From contig CM072347.1 in the NCBI GenBank assembly GCA_036874045.1, forward strand, positions 9,550,501-9,614,500: a DNA stretch of 64,000 bases, written 5' to 3'. Positions 20,649-33,295 of the stretch are shown here, piece by piece; within the stretch, counting starts at the first letter, position 1, and each line of letters starts with the position of its first letter. The notes beneath the pieces were generated by a model. The model did not search any database. It was not told the origin of the DNA and saw only the letters and a list, made by a program, of their open reading frames with translations. A program made the position numbers and the translations under genes. Origin of the DNA: Cymodocea nodosa (Eukaryota > Streptophyta > Magnoliopsida > Alismatales > Cymodoceaceae).

Positions 20649-21348
20649 AGTTTTCTAACGCTGTTGTCGGGGATTGAGAAGCTTAGAAACTGTGAGTGCT
20701 GTTTTGTTTTAATATCAGAAGGAGTGTTGTGTGTTTTATTTTATAATTGAGAATATGACATATGCTTATGCTCAAAGATTTCTGAAACCTATAGTTAGCG
20801 TATGTGAATTCTACAATTTGGAAGGTCATGACATCTCTGATTGTTTGAAACTGAGATGATTGCAGATGGTTAGATCACATGAACAACAAATGAATTATAT
20901 TCAATATAATAGAGCAGAGTATGAGAATCCTATAGTTTACCCAACTAATGGTTAGTTTAGAACAGGTAATTTGTTGAGAGACAAAGAAGTTTAAGATAGG
21001 TATGATAGACTTGAGCGTAGTTTAGAGCAAAACATGAACAAATTGGAATAATACATGTGTCAACAATAAGAAGTCAACCAATTAAATTATAGGGAAGAAT
21101 ATTCAGAACCTAAAATTGATATCATATACGAAACTAAAAAAACCATAATGAAAATTGATCAAAACTTAAATGTAATGAGACTAGATGATTTTAAAAGAAA
21201 GCTAAAAGCATTGGATGAATTAACAATGAAATTACAAGTTATGAAATAGGAAAATACAAATGAAAACTTTAATGTTACAGATCTACATAATTTGCAAGAC
21301 ATATAGACAAAAGAAAATAACAAAGAAATAGAATTTAAAGAATGTAAG
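20649..21348 (+). pseudogene. Gypsy primer site and 5' zinc-knuckle ORF remnant
   Basis: A tRNA-Asp-type primer site in decayed form lies at 20,656-20,673. A start codon at 20,755 begins the same protein as at 23,496 and 35,282 (AYAQRFLKP, LEGHDISDCLKLR). The copy is broken and ends at 21,348 where the LTR of Ath2 begins. There is no capsid-type gag between primer site and this ORF, as in the other two copies. Confidence 0.75.
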
Positions 21349-23372
21349 TGTTTAGAATGAAAAAGTGCATAATATTAATAGTTAAATAATGGTTAATTGT
21401 AGAATATTTAGCTTATCATATGAGAATTAAGCCATTATGTTATAATTGCACTGTTATATGCTTTAATGAAGGAATCTGCATAATTTCAGGAAATTAACAT
21501 TAATTTAGTACATTTCTGAATTGTTAGATAATTACAAGCTGTGAAATTCTTAAGTATCCGAATTTTTTGGTATTTCAGAGAGTTATATTACATGTACTAG
21601 ACAATTATGTTTTAAACAATTGATGAATATTTTATTATTTCCTGGAGTACATATGTTGAAACCATAATGCATAACTTAAGTGAATTTTCAGTAAGTTATC
21701 TGGTAACTATCTGAAATGCATGTGAGCATCGGATAGTTAGGTTTGTAAGTATCCGAAATATCTGAACTCGTTAAGTTAGAATTATGCATGTGTTAAATTT
21801 AAATGCTTTAGTATATCATGTGAGCTGCACATGTATAACTTGTTAAGTTAGCATAACTATATGCATTGAGTTACTTGAATATACACTAAGGTAACACGTT
21901 GTGTTAGTAGCTTATAAGCTATTTCTTTATTGCACGTGTTTTATAGTTAAATCAACGAAGTAAGTCCATTGATTTATTTTCTAATATGCCATTGTAGTAG
22001 TTGCAGAAACAAGATAGTTGAAGGAAAACTACGATTACACGTATCACGTAGGAATTCACTCGTGGAAGGAAGAAGCAATCACCATCGTTGATATGAATGA
22101 AGGAAATCCAACCGATCATTTAAGCAAAAGCAGTTACCATTGAAAGAAATATAAAAGAATAGGAGAAAGACGAAAAAGGTGTGTGTGCGCAAAGGTGGAG
22201 GACCACGCTAACTGTAGGAAGCATCGAAAATTCCCTGAAGCTCCACACCACCACCACCAACATCACCAACCATCGAAGGTCTGTGAGGATACTTTCCTAA
22301 TGTCGGGTCGATTCTGATCCAAACACGGTGACTGACAACCACTATGAGTAGTGATCGCGTCATAGGAAGGGAAGCCATTTTCACCAAGCACCGACTCATA
22401 TCTCAGGAGATCGTAAAGCTTCTAGCCTTGGTTTCAGGTTGATGCTAGTATGCTAAAGAGGAGATCATCTTATAATTCTGGATTCGTGATTTTATAGGGA
22501 GAGGAGGCAGGATTGTAAGTGATTAACTTTTTAGTGGTGTAATCGCGTCACATGTAGTGACAGAAGTTTTTACTATCGATAGAGATTTTTACATTTCACC
22601 TTTCATTCATCTTCAAGAACATATCAAAACAAAAATACCAAAAACAACAAATTATTTGTGTTTACATTTAGTATTAAAGTGTTGTATTGTTTGTTTTGTA
22701 TTATGATTAATGTTATTATTGTTAGTATTGTGAATATTTTATGTTTGTTTGATTTAGAAAATAGAAAATAGTTTTACAGTTTACCAAAATTGATTCATTC
22801 TAGATACTTAAAGAGTTTAATGGTTAATGTTTGAAATATCTGAATGTTAGTGTTGCTTAATGATAAATCTAATATTAACTAACATTAAAGAGCTTAATTG
22901 ATGTTATTTACAATCTGTGGAACCGCCCAATGATTGTCCGAATTCCTCTATAAATAGCAGTATTTAATTGGAAAGATAGGCTCGTGGAGTTAACTTGAGT
23001 CCACGAGATCAGTCCGTTTAGTTAACCATAACTCAACAAACTAAATCCGTTGTGTTAACTATAACTCAACGGAGTACTTAACTGAACACATATAAACCCC
23101 AATGTAAAAATCAGAACAGTACACAATTCTTCTCAATCTCTATGGGATCAACCTGTACTTGCACATAAATACAATATACACTATGCACTTGCAGTTAAAT
23201 GCACAAATTGGAATTAATATCTAATTTGTGTGAAAGGTTGTTTGTTTACTTCTAAAAAAAAGGGTAATTATTGATATAAGCATAAAAATAGAAGTTGACA
23301 AATACAAGTTTTCTAGCACTGTTATCAAAAAACTAATAAAAGTTCTCTGGTGCTGCCTAAAAACACCAAACA
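21349..23372 (+). repeat. 5' LTR of Ath2
   Basis: 2,024 bp, TGTTTAGAATG at the start and CCAAACA at the end, with a TATA box at 22,150-22,156. It carries the G-box-rich U3 segment, and the dyads TAACTCAACAAACTAAATCCG and its inverse near 23,030 in variant form. The end is confirmed by the primer site 8 bases further on. Confidence 0.85.
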
Positions 23373-23379
23373 AGTCTTC

Positions 23380-23397
23380 TAGCGTAGTTGCTAGGGA
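23380..23397 (+). other. Primer binding site of Ath2 (decayed tRNA-Asp type)
   Basis: The sequence matches TGGCGCCGTTGCCGGGGA of AthF2 (35,155-35,172) in most positions, and sits just after the LTR end. Confidence 0.7.
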
Positions 23398-23495
23398 TTG
23401 AGAAGCTAAGCAACTATGAGTGCTATTTTGTTTTAATAGTAGATTGTGTGTTTTATTCTATAATTGAGAATGTGTTTTATTCTATAATTGAGAAT

Positions 23496-24380
23496 ATGGC
23501 ATATGCTTATGCTCAAAGATTTCTGAAACCTATAGTTATCATATGTGAATTTTGCAATTTGGAAGGTCATGACATCTCTGATTGTTTGAAACTGAGATGA
23601 TTGTAGATGGTTAGATCACATGAACAACAAATGAATTATATTCAATATAATAGAGTTGAGTATGAGAATCCTATAGTTTACCCAACTAATGGTCAGTTTA
23701 GAATATGTAATATGTTGAGAGACAAGGAAGTTTGGGAGAGGTATGACAGACTAAAGCGTAGCCTAGAGAAAAACATGGACAAACTAGAACATACATGTGT
23801 CAACAACAAGAGGTCAACCAATTAAACTATAAGGAAGAATATACAAAACCTAAAATTGATATCATATACGAAACTAAAAAAACCATAATGAAAATTGATC
23901 AAAAGTTGAATGCAATGAGATTAGATGATCTAGAAAGAAAACTAAAAGCATTGGATGAATATACAATGAAACTACAAGTTATGCAACAGGAAAACACAAA
24001 TGAAAACTTTAATGTTATAGATTTGCATAATTTCCAAGATATACAGACAAAAGAAAATACCAATGCAATAGAATTTAAAGAATGCAATTTAAAACTAAAA
24101 ACAGTTGAAGATCATAATCATGAAAATGAAATACACAAACATCATGAAAGTAATGAAAATCTAGAAGATGTATGTATAACATTAAGATATGAAACTGATA
24201 TACCACCAAGAATTCAAAAAGAAAATAACATGAAGGTGGATAAGAACAAAAATCAAAATGATAATGAAAATGTAAGATTTGAAAACTTAGAAATCAATGA
24301 AGAAAAATCTAAATATAAAAATGAAACTAAAAATGATCAAACGAATGAAATGAAAGAAAAAGAATCTTTTAAATCATAAT
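23496..24380 (+). pseudogene. Ath2 5' ORF: zinc-knuckle (nucleocapsid-like) and coiled-coil protein
   Basis: It starts 99 bases after the primer site with MAYAYAQRFLKP. Within the first 40 residues it has a C-x2-C-x4-H-x4-C knuckle (CEFCNLEGHDISDC), which in Gypsy gags binds RNA. A long charged region with heptad-like spacing and many Glu, Lys and Asn follows (about 23,800-24,380). No capsid domain precedes the knuckle, which is odd for Athila, where capsid normally comes first. The copy has a few breaks. Confidence 0.7.
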
Positions 24381-26800
24381 CATTAACACCCTATCCTGAA
24401 AGATTATAACAAACATTTCCTGAAAAATAAGAAAAAATTAGAGAAATTTTTGAAAAAGTACAAGTTAACATTCCTTTGTTAGACTTATTATAGAAAATGC
24501 CACCTTGTGCAAAATTTCTTAAGGATTGGTGTACTAAGAAAAGAGAGTGAAAAGTTTTAAGGAAAGTTTTTTTAATTGAGCAAAGTAGTTTCCTATTTCT
24601 ACCACAAATTCCTAAAATGTTATCTGATCTTGGAATCTCTGTTATATCATGCACCATAGGAAATACCATTCTAGAAAGAACCTTAATATACCTAGGTGTA
24701 GGTATAAATGTTATGCTGAGCGATATATTTGCATCTTTAGGATTAGAAGGCTTAATCCCTACTAAGACTATTATTCAATTAGTTGATAGAAGTATAAGAT
24801 ACCTTAGAGGAAAAATAGAGGATGTCTTAATTAAAATCAAAAACTTAATATATCCTATTGATATTGTGATTTTGGATTCCCAACAAATTAAGCATCAGAA
24901 TCATGATACATCTTTAATTTTGGGAAGACCATTCTTAGCAACATCAGGGGATGTTATAAATTGTAAAACTAGAGTAATGAAGTTAGCATATGGTAATGAG
25001 GATACTCAAGTAAACATTTTCAAACCAGAAAAGTTTGAGGAGTTAGAAATGTCCTTACATACTATAGACTTTTTAGAGGATGAATGAGATATGCTAGATG
25101 ATGTGATTCAAGAAGAACTGAATAGGCAACTAAATTCTGAAACTTTAGAAGAAAGTGAAAGCATAAATGCAGAAGGAGATCAAGAAGAGATTTACAAAGA
25201 AAATGAAAATGTTCAATTAGGAGCTCTAGCTTCTAGTGGTCAACATTTAGATTTAAAACATTTACCTCCTAAATTAACCTATATATTTCTGGAATAAAAA
25301 CGAACATGTCCAATAATTATTACTTCAAATTTAAAAGAGGATCAAATTTCTAAATTAAAAGATGTAGTAAAAACTTATAAAGAGGCCATAGGATGGACTA
25401 TGACTGATATAAAAGGGTTAAGTGCAACTTTATGTTGTCACCACATATATTTAGAAGAGAATGCTAAACTAATTAGAATTCTTGAGAGGAGATTAAATCC
25501 AAACCTTAAAGAAGTAGTTAGGAAGGAAATAGTGAAATGGTTAGATAATGACATAATTTATCCGATTTCTAATAACTCATGGGTTAGTCCAATCCATGTA
25601 GTTCCCAAGAAATCAAAATTAACAGTTATTAGGAATGAAAGTCAGGACTTGATACCTACTAGAATTCAATCAAGTTGGAGAGTGTGTATAGACTATAGAA
25701 AGTTGAATGTTGTGACTAGAAAAGATCATTTTCCCTTACCTTTTATAGATCAAATGCTAGAAGAATTAGCAGGGCAAGAATATTATTATTTCCTAGATAG
25801 GTATTTAGGATATAACCAAGTTCCAGTAGCATTAGAGGATCAAGAGAAAATAACTTTTACCTGTCCTAATGGAACTTATGCTTTTAAGAGAATGCCATTC
25901 GGATTGTGCAATGTACTAGCTACCTTTCAAAGGTGTATGTAGGACATATTCACTAGAATGATTGAAGATTTTTTAGAAATATTTATGGATGATTTTACTA
26001 TTTATGGAGCTTCATATGAAGTGTGTTTAAACAATTTAGACCAAGTATTAAAACAATGTGTGGAAAAAAGTCTAGTTCTAAATTGGGAAAAAAGTCACTT
26101 CATGGTTAAACAAGGAATAGTCTTGGGACATGTTGTTTCAAAGAAAGGGTTGGAAGTAGATAAAGCTAAAATAAAAGTAATTCCTAATCTACTAGAACCT
26201 AAATCAGTAAAAGATATTAGATCATTTCTAGGACATGCTGGATTTTATAGAAGATTTATTAAAGATTTCGGCAAAATAACTAGACCTTTAACCAATCTAT
26301 TAAAAGATGTCCCATTCAACTATGATAAAAATTGCAAAGAAGCATTTTTCAAGCTTAAAACTAGCTTAATTTCAACTCTTATAATACAAGCACCTAATTG
26401 GAGCCATCCATTTGAATTAATGTGCGATGCATCTGATTTTACTGTAGGAGTAGTGCTAGGACAAAAGATAGAAAAAATCTCCTAGAGTGATTCATTATGC
26501 AAGCAAAACTTTAAATGATACTCAAGTTAATTATACAACTACTAAAAAGAGCTATTAGCTATTGTGTTTGCCTTAGAAAAATTTAGATCATATCTAATTA
26601 GAGCTAAAGTGATAGTATACATGGATCATTCATCTTTAAAACACTTAATAGCAAAGAAAGAGACTAAACCTAGATTAATCTGATGGATATTATTATTACA
26701 AGAATTTGATCTAGAAATTAAAGATAAAAAAGGTTGTGAGAATGTAATAGCAGATCATTTATCAGGATTACAAATAGAAAAATCAAATATTGAAATTAAG
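24381..26800 (+). pseudogene. Ath2 Pol remnant: protease, reverse transcriptase, RNase H
   Basis: Athila/Tat-type Pol. Protease region at about 24,610-25,087, with LVDRSIRYLRG, VIDVVILD-like text and LILGRPFLATSGDV. RT at about 25,390-26,480, with the lineage mark GWTMTDIKG, SWVSPIHVVPKK, WRVCIDYRKLN, the substrate-pocket block FKRMPFGLCN, the catalytic block around FMDDFTIYG, and GHAGFYRRFIKDF in the connection region. RNase H lies at about 26,490-26,790 ([18 protein letters not shown]). RT copies element RNA and RNase H removes the template. Fossil with several breaks. Confidence 0.85.
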
Positions 26801-27350
26801 GATAATTTTCCTAATGAACAATTAATGACCATAAACACAATGCCTTGGTATGTAGACATAGTTAATTACTTATTTATTGGTTTAACACCTAAGGATTGGA
26901 ATAGACAGGATAAGAAATTGTTCTTTCAAGAGTAAAATATCACTATTGGGAAGACCCATACTTATTTAAGAAATGTCCTGATCTGATTTTAAGGAGGTGT
27001 GTTCTAGAAACTGAATATCAAAGCATATTGTCTTTCTACCATGACCAAACATGTGGAGGGCATTTTGGTTTAGGGAAAACTACTGCCAAAATTCTACAAG
27101 GTGGTTTTTATTGGCCAACACTATTCAAAGATGCTCATAAATATTGTTTAAGTTGTTTAAGATATCAACAAATAGGAAGAATATCCAAGAGGAATATGAT
27201 GCCTCTTAATCCTATTATTGAGGTTGAAATGTTTGATGTGTGGGGAATAAACTTTATGGGTCCATTTCCTATGTCTAAGAAATTTAATTATATATTGTTA
27301 GGGGTAGATTATGTATCTAAATGGATAGAAGCTATTCCTACAAAAACTAT
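26801..27350 (+). pseudogene. Ath2 integrase remnant
   Basis: The N-terminal zinc-binding part is visible (HDQTCGGHFGLGKTTA, then YCLSCLRYQQ), followed by the start of the catalytic core (FDVWGINFMGPFP, YVSKWIEAIPTK). Homology ends near 27,350 at the border with the Copia B fragment. Integrase inserts the DNA copy into the host genome. Confidence 0.8.
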
Positions 27351-27639
27351 TAAAAGCACACGTGTAGATAACTTAACTATACGAGTTTTTAACATAAAGT
27401 ATTCGACAAAAATGAAACGTTAACTATCCAAAAGTTTAACTATCTGAAACATTAACTATCCGAAAGTTTAACTATTGCAAATCTAACTCTTCGGAAATCT
27501 TTAATTTATTCGACATAAAAATGAAACTTTCTGATAATTTGTTAACTATTATACTTAGATAAATATACTTAGAGAATATTATGTAGACATATTTAAATAC
27601 GTTAATAAAGCATATATCATCAAAATTAAATACCTAACA
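27350..27639 (-). repeat. 3' LTR piece of Copia B2
   Basis: Minus strand, starting at 27,639 with TGTTAGGTATTTAATTTTG, and similar to the outer part of the B1 LTR (about 13,160-13,422), including GATAACTTAACTATACGAG. It holds AACTATCCGAAAG dyads. A left border near 27,350 is estimated from loss of similarity. Confidence 0.8.
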
Positions 27640-27740
27640 ATTCCCCCTTTTTTGATGATGTCAAAACCTAATAAGTCACATAATTTATATCTCCCCCTTT
27701 TTGGCATTATAAAAAAGTAAACAAATTATTTTCTCCCCCG
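27640..27740 (-). other. Three polypurine tracts upstream of the Copia B2 3' LTR
   Basis: On the minus strand, AAAAAAGGGGGAAT abuts the LTR (27,640-27,652), with further tracts at 27,690-27,703 (AAAAAGGGGGAGAT) and 27,731-27,740 (CGGGGGAGAA). Repeated PPTs are known from Sireviruses. The 225 bases from 27,741 to the extra ORF hold nothing else I recognise. Confidence 0.8.
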
Positions 27741-27965
27741 TTAGAAAGTTAAGTTTTATAAATGTAAGGAAGGATATATTACTAAGTATATATTAATCAA
27801 AATGATAGTTTCAAACATACATAGGATTTATGGATTAAGCATAAACTATTTAATATCATAAACTGTGAAAAATAATCACATAACATTAAAATCAGTAAAT
27901 AGTTTACATAATAGTTTTGGTTACAAATTACAAAAAATAAATCCTGTAATACATAATTTGTATAA

Positions 27966-30566
27966 TCACAAGCCTCTTTGTCTTCGAAAAATATCAATTA
28001 GAGTATCTGAAATTTTCTTTGCAATATCTGTACTAACTTTGTTTATCTGATCAAGTACTGCTTGATCTAAATCATTTTGAGAAACTTGTGATGGTTGCTG
28101 TAAAAATTCAGTATGTATCTCTATATCTATACCTGTATGTATTTCTCTATGTATACCTTGTTGTATATCTGTATGTATATCTTGTTGTATATCTGTATAT
28201 TGCTGTATTTCTATAAATTGTGTAGATTGTTGTTGTGTTTGCCGATCCTGTTGTTGTTGTTTGAGGACAGGTGTATTTGCTTCCTAGTATTTTTGGAGTT
28301 CCTTTGCAGAGAAAGATCTTGACTTTAATCTTTTCTATGGCCAAGGTGTAATATTTGTTTGACTTGCCACAATTCTCAAAATTGTATCACCATAAAATAA
28401 TTTACTCTACAAATGTAAGATATGAGAAACAAAAATATCATACTAGTTCACCTATATATGGTTTATTAATGCGTATGTAGCATAAAGACAACATCTGCCA
28501 ACTTCTGCCCCATGACCAAACCTCTAAAACAATGTAGCATGCAATATTTTTGCAATAAAACGTGCTTGGCCATTTAAGTCATTTAGTAATGTTAATGGTT
28601 TATTGGCAGTTGGATCTTTGGCTAAACTTGTAATGTCCCATCCCAATCGATAAACCTGTTTTCTTTCTGATAATTTTAACTCCTTCATTTTTCAAACCAA
28701 GTACTTGATGAAGTAAATCTAGAGTTAAATATATGTCATTGTCTTGTATATTAGAAACAGGAATACCTTCTTCCACTATTAAGTTTGAGTAAAAACAACT
28801 AAGAAGTTCGGGTATAGCAAGATGGCCTGGCTGTTGTGGAAGTAGAGTCAACAAGCCTTGAAATTCAAATAGTTCACGTATGTGTGCCATCCCTTCAAAC
28901 TTAACTGGTCTTGAATATATAACTGTAAAAGTTTTATATGTCTGAAATTTGTCATAACAGGAATTATTTCTGAACCATAATAGTGTATGTTCATCTAAAC
29001 TCTATTCAGGATTAGGTATTTTCCTGTCATGATGTTCTGAGCTGGGACTTGTTTCAATATTATCAGTAGCATCTATATTTTAGATCTTTCAGAACTGGTG
29101 GAATTTCTATCAAAACTAGTATAAATGCCTGAAATATCTGTTATTGTCGTATCAATAATCTACTAAATTTCTTCTGTTTGTTCTTCTGGAAACATTTCAG
29201 TAGTAACAATCTCTGTAACAATCTGTATATCAGCAACATGTATATCTATATTTGATCTATACAACTGTCTCTGTATGAAAGAATATTCTATATCTGTCTG
29301 TGGAATAGAATCATCTTGTATTTCTGAAATTTGTATATGTGAGACATTGGTAGTATCATATTCTATTTGTAACTATGTATGTTGTTGTTTATATACATTG
29401 ATCAACAAGTATACTATATACTGTAACAAACATAACCATACATATAAAGTGTAGTATAAGCAATTGTACCAAAATTCAAAAGTCTCTATTCGAGATACAG
29501 TAAGAGGAAGAATATCTGTACATTCCTCTTCAGATGAAATATCTTCAAAATTCATAGACTCAATGTCTATGTCATCAATAATATCATCAAATTTGATATC
29601 ATCTGTATATGTATCATCAAAATTTCCTACATGCTCTCTTTCCGTAGGAAAAGAATGTGTGCTTGTAGCATTGTGTGAAAAAATGTCCATTGTATTAAAA
29701 GATACATTATGCACTAATGTGACACAATACCTTAGAGTATATGCTTGTAAGCCAATATTTGTCACATCTGCTGGGATTCCTAACAAAAATGTCTGTCCAG
29801 CTTCTGCAATGGAGCATAGTTTTCCATTTTTCACTAATTCTTCTTTTTGATGCAATATTCATTGTTCACCTGTAGTTAGTCCAAAATATTCAATTATCTT
29901 TTTCTTTTTCCGACTATATGTCTATAGTGTTTCAGGTTGTTCAGGAGGTTCTAAAATTGTCTTAATTTCTCTTGTTAAAGGCACCTGTTGTCTTGATGGT
30001 CCTTCACCATGATGCCTAGGTGGTAATAATGGAATATAGAGTTTTAAGCTCTCCACCTCTACCATTTTGAGTTGATAAACTCTTTGTCCTTCACTTCGAA
30101 GGCCCATTTTGCTAATGGCAGTTTTCTGTTCATCTATATACTATTTAATATCATCTAAAACAACTAAGGGAAAATAATGTTGGGAATACAAGGATTGTAA
30201 TTCCTTGTTTGCATTTTCGATCATCGGTCCCCACTTCTTTCCATAATAGGTGATAGACTGTACCGATGTCTTTGGTACATGTCCAGAACTTACAACCGCA
30301 GGGTTAGGTAGTAAATTTCTTTTCCATAAATGCAATGCGGAAAGTTCAGTTTGTTTTAGTCGAAACTGTGTTTCTGCATAATTTTGAATAAATTTCCAAC
30401 AGAAATTTTTCTCATCTTGAACAACTTTTCTTATTTCGTGTAGTACTTCATTTGAAAAAGTGTACCTAGAGTAAATGTCGTTGATTTCACTTTGAATTTT
30501 CTGAATTTCCAGCTCTCTTTTCTGCACTTTGGTCATTCTACCACGTCCTCTTCCACATCCTGACAT
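27966..30566 (-). pseudogene. Extra ORF of Copia B2 with putative plant transposon protein domain
   Basis: Best-kept copy of the B-family extra ORF, about 2.6 kb, with several breaks. Parts in order: Gly/Arg-rich start (MSGCGRGRGRMTK), charged helical region (QKIQSEINDIYSRYTFSNEV), Pro-rich and His-rich link (PPRHHGEGPSR), acidic stretch (about 29,550-29,600), the plant transposon protein domain (HIRELFEFQGLLTLLPQQPG, LLSCFYSNLIVEEG, LLHQVLGLKNEGV), and a Gln-rich tail ending KISDTLIDIFRRQRGL. The C-terminal helix is conserved with Copia A (AISDILRRGR), so it may matter to the protein. Known only as a domain linked to plant retroelements; molecular role unknown. Confidence 0.8.
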
Positions 30567-30656
30567 TGTCGATTAATCTTTGCTTTGAACTATAGAACTT
30601 AGTGGAAGTAAAGATTGTGAAGCTAGGGTTTTACCAAGGTAGAAACATGAAAGGTT

Positions 30657-33290
30657 AAATTTGGCCTAAGGTAAGCTATACCATAGGAAACTCCTTACTG
30701 TGGTGGAAAAATTAGATCTTACAGAGATGGCACAATTGTTTTTGTCATTAAAAGAAGATCTACTCATATATGGCTACCAAAAGGCAACAGGTTTAATATG
30801 CAAAGGACTAACACTAATGGACCCAAAAAAATATGGGTACCAAAAGTCTTAATTTCAACATGATTTGCAGGATTGCAAGGACAAGGAAGCTCAAACGTCT
30901 AAGTGGATTATTGATAGTGGATGCTTAAAGCACATGATAGGTAAGAAAAGATTTCTAGAATCTGTTAAGTCCATAAATTCAAGATCTGTTAAGTTTGGTA
31001 ATAATGAAAAATGTAAAATTACTACCGTAGGAAATGTTGCATCTAAAAATGGAAAAATAGAAAATGTCTTGCATGTAAATGGTTTAAAACAAAATCTGGT
31101 AAGTGTAGGTCAATTATATGACAAAGGTTGCAATATACTTTTTACTGTTGAAAATTATTTTATATTACAACAAGATACACATGAAATCAAATTTACTAGA
31201 TATAGAGACAATTTAATTTATGCATTGGAATTTCCATTTGATAATATGTCTAGTAATGCATGTTCAGTTGCTTCTAATGAAGATGAATGGTTATGGCATA
31301 AGAGACTAAATCATGTGAATATCAGAATCTTAAGAAAATTGACCAAACATGATCTTGTTAGAGGTGTGTCTACACTCAAATTCAAAAGGGATAAACTCTG
31401 TAGTGACTGTACGATTGGAAAACAAAAGAAATCAGTACACAAGAGTATTGAAGATATTGCCACAAGTCAGCCACTAGATCTACTGCATATGGACCTATTT
31501 GATCCTACACAGACAGCCAGTTTAGGAGGAAAAAAATATACCTTAGTGGTAGTTGATGATTATACAAGATTCACTTGGGTTATTTTCTTAGCACACAAGA
31601 ATGAAGCTTGCTATGAATTCAAACATCTCTATATTAGAATTCAGAATGAAAAAGAATCAACTGTGAAGAAAATCAGAAGTGATCATGGAGGTGAATTTGA
31701 AGACTTATGTAATTCCTTTGGTATATTACATGAGTTTTCATGTCCAAGAACTCCTGCATAGAATGGAGTTGTAGAAAGGAAAAATAGATCAGTACAAGAA
31801 ATGGCAAGAACAATCCTTAATGCATCTAATCTACCAAAGTTCTTATGGGCTGAAGCTATAAATACTACATGTTATTCAATAAACAGAACTCATCTTAGGC
31901 CTATCTTGCATAAGACACCATTTGAATTATGGTATGGTAAAACACCAAATGTTGGATATTTTAAAGTTTTTGGATCAAGATGTTTTGTGCTTAATACAAG
32001 GGATCGAAAGGACAAATTTGATGCAAAGTCTGATCCTGCTCTACTTGTTGGATACTCTTCGAGAAGTAAAGCTTACAGAGTCTATTTTGAATATGAAAGA
32101 AGAGTAGAAGAATCAATAAATGTATCATTTGATGAAGATCTAGTAGGAAAATTAAAGCAACTAAAGATAGATAGTGAAAGTGAAAATGAATCAGTGAATC
32201 AGAAAATTCTTTAGAAAAAGGATAGTTCAACATTGCCTACACCTACTATGATAGAAAAAGCATGGAAGACAAAGTCTAGACATCCCATTGCACAAATTAT
32301 TGGGAATATAAATCAAGGTGCTCAAACAAGAAGCAAAATTTAGAATATTTGTAATTACTGTGCTTTTGTATCTGAACTTGAACCTACAATAGTTGAAGAA
32401 GCTTGCAATGATGAATACTAGATTATGGCCATGTAAGAGGTACTGAATCAGTTCAAGAAAAATGAAGTCTAGGATTTAATTGAAAGGCCCATTGAAAAAT
32501 CAATTATTGAAACTAGATGGGTGTTTAAGAATAAATTAGATAATAATGGCAGTATTATCAGAAAAAAAGCTAGACTTGTTGCTCAGGGATACAACCAGCA
32601 AGAAGGAATCAATTATGAAGAAACTTTTGCACCTATGGCAAGATTTGAAGCAATTAGAATGTTCCTTGCCTTTGCAAGTAGTATGAAAATAAAGCTTTAT
32701 CAAATGGATGTTAAAAATGCTTTTCTTAATGGCATTTTGCAAGAGGAAGTATATGTAGAATAGCCACCAAGTTTTGAAGATGAAGAAAGACCAGACCATG
32801 TATACAAACTGAATAAAGCTCTTTATGGTCTGAAGCAAGCACCACGTGCATGGTATGATAAACTAAAGGGTTTCCTTATTGAAAATCAGTTTAACATAGG
32901 AACTGTAGACAACACTCTTTTTATCAAGTCAGAAAATTCTCATATGTTGATCATTCAAATTTATGTTGATGATATTATTTTTGGTGCCACAAATGAGAAA
33001 CTATGTCATGACTTTCAAATCTTAATGAAGAATGAATTTGAAATGAGTCTTATGGGAGAATTAAAATTCTTTCTAGGATTACAAATTCATCAATTACAGC
33101 ATGGCATCTTTCTGTATCAAGAAAAATTCTGCAAAGAAATTCTCTTAAAGTTTGGTATGGAAAAATCAAAAGAAGCAAATAAACCTATGAACTCAAATGA
33201 AAAGCTTGATAAAGATATCTCTAGCTCTTCGGTAGATCAAAAGAAATACAGAGGCATGATTGGATCACTTCTGTATTTAACAACTAGTAG
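30657..33290 (+). pseudogene. Copia C Pol remnant, left part: protease, integrase, RT
   Basis: Protease start at about 30,900 (WIIDSGC). The GAG-pre-integrase block WLWHKRLNHVN is at about 31,290, followed by integrase zinc and core blocks (CSDCTIGKQKK, LLHMDLFDPTQ, VVDDYTRFTWV, IRSDHGGEFE). A C-terminal integrase block FKVFGSRCFVLN lies near 31,960. RT has [25 protein letters not shown], the catalytic [11 protein letters not shown] near 32,960 and GELKFFLGLQIH. The frame reaches LLYLTTSRP at 33,290, where AthF2 begins. Fossil with several breaks. Confidence 0.88.
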
Positions 33291-33295
33291 ACCAG

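Larger units (their letters stand above)
21349..27350 (+). mobile_element. Ath2: Athila-like Gypsy element with Pol, broken
   Basis: 5' LTR, decayed tRNA-Asp primer site, zinc-knuckle ORF, protease, RT, RNase H and integrase in the usual Gypsy order. It was inserted into the 5' ORF of an older relative (21,348). No right LTR follows; homology stops near 27,350, where a Copia B fragment begins. It is the only copy in the window with protease and RT, so it represents the type that could once have supplied enzymes to AthF elements. Broken in several places. Confidence 0.85.
27350..30656 (-). mobile_element. Copia B2: fragment with 3' LTR piece and extra ORF
   Basis: Minus strand: extra ORF (30,566-27,966), purine tracts and the first ~290 bases of the 3' LTR. 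Neither pol nor the rest of the LTR is present. Right border near 30,656, where the similarity to B1 (GGGTTTTACCAAGGTAGAAAC block) stops and Copia C begins. Both borders lack target repeats that I can see, so it was probably cut by recombination or deletion. Confidence 0.8.

Noticed and set aside
27966-30566. Extra ORF as a retrovirus-like env gene
   Set aside because: Position fits, but I see no signal peptide, transmembrane segment or furin-like context.
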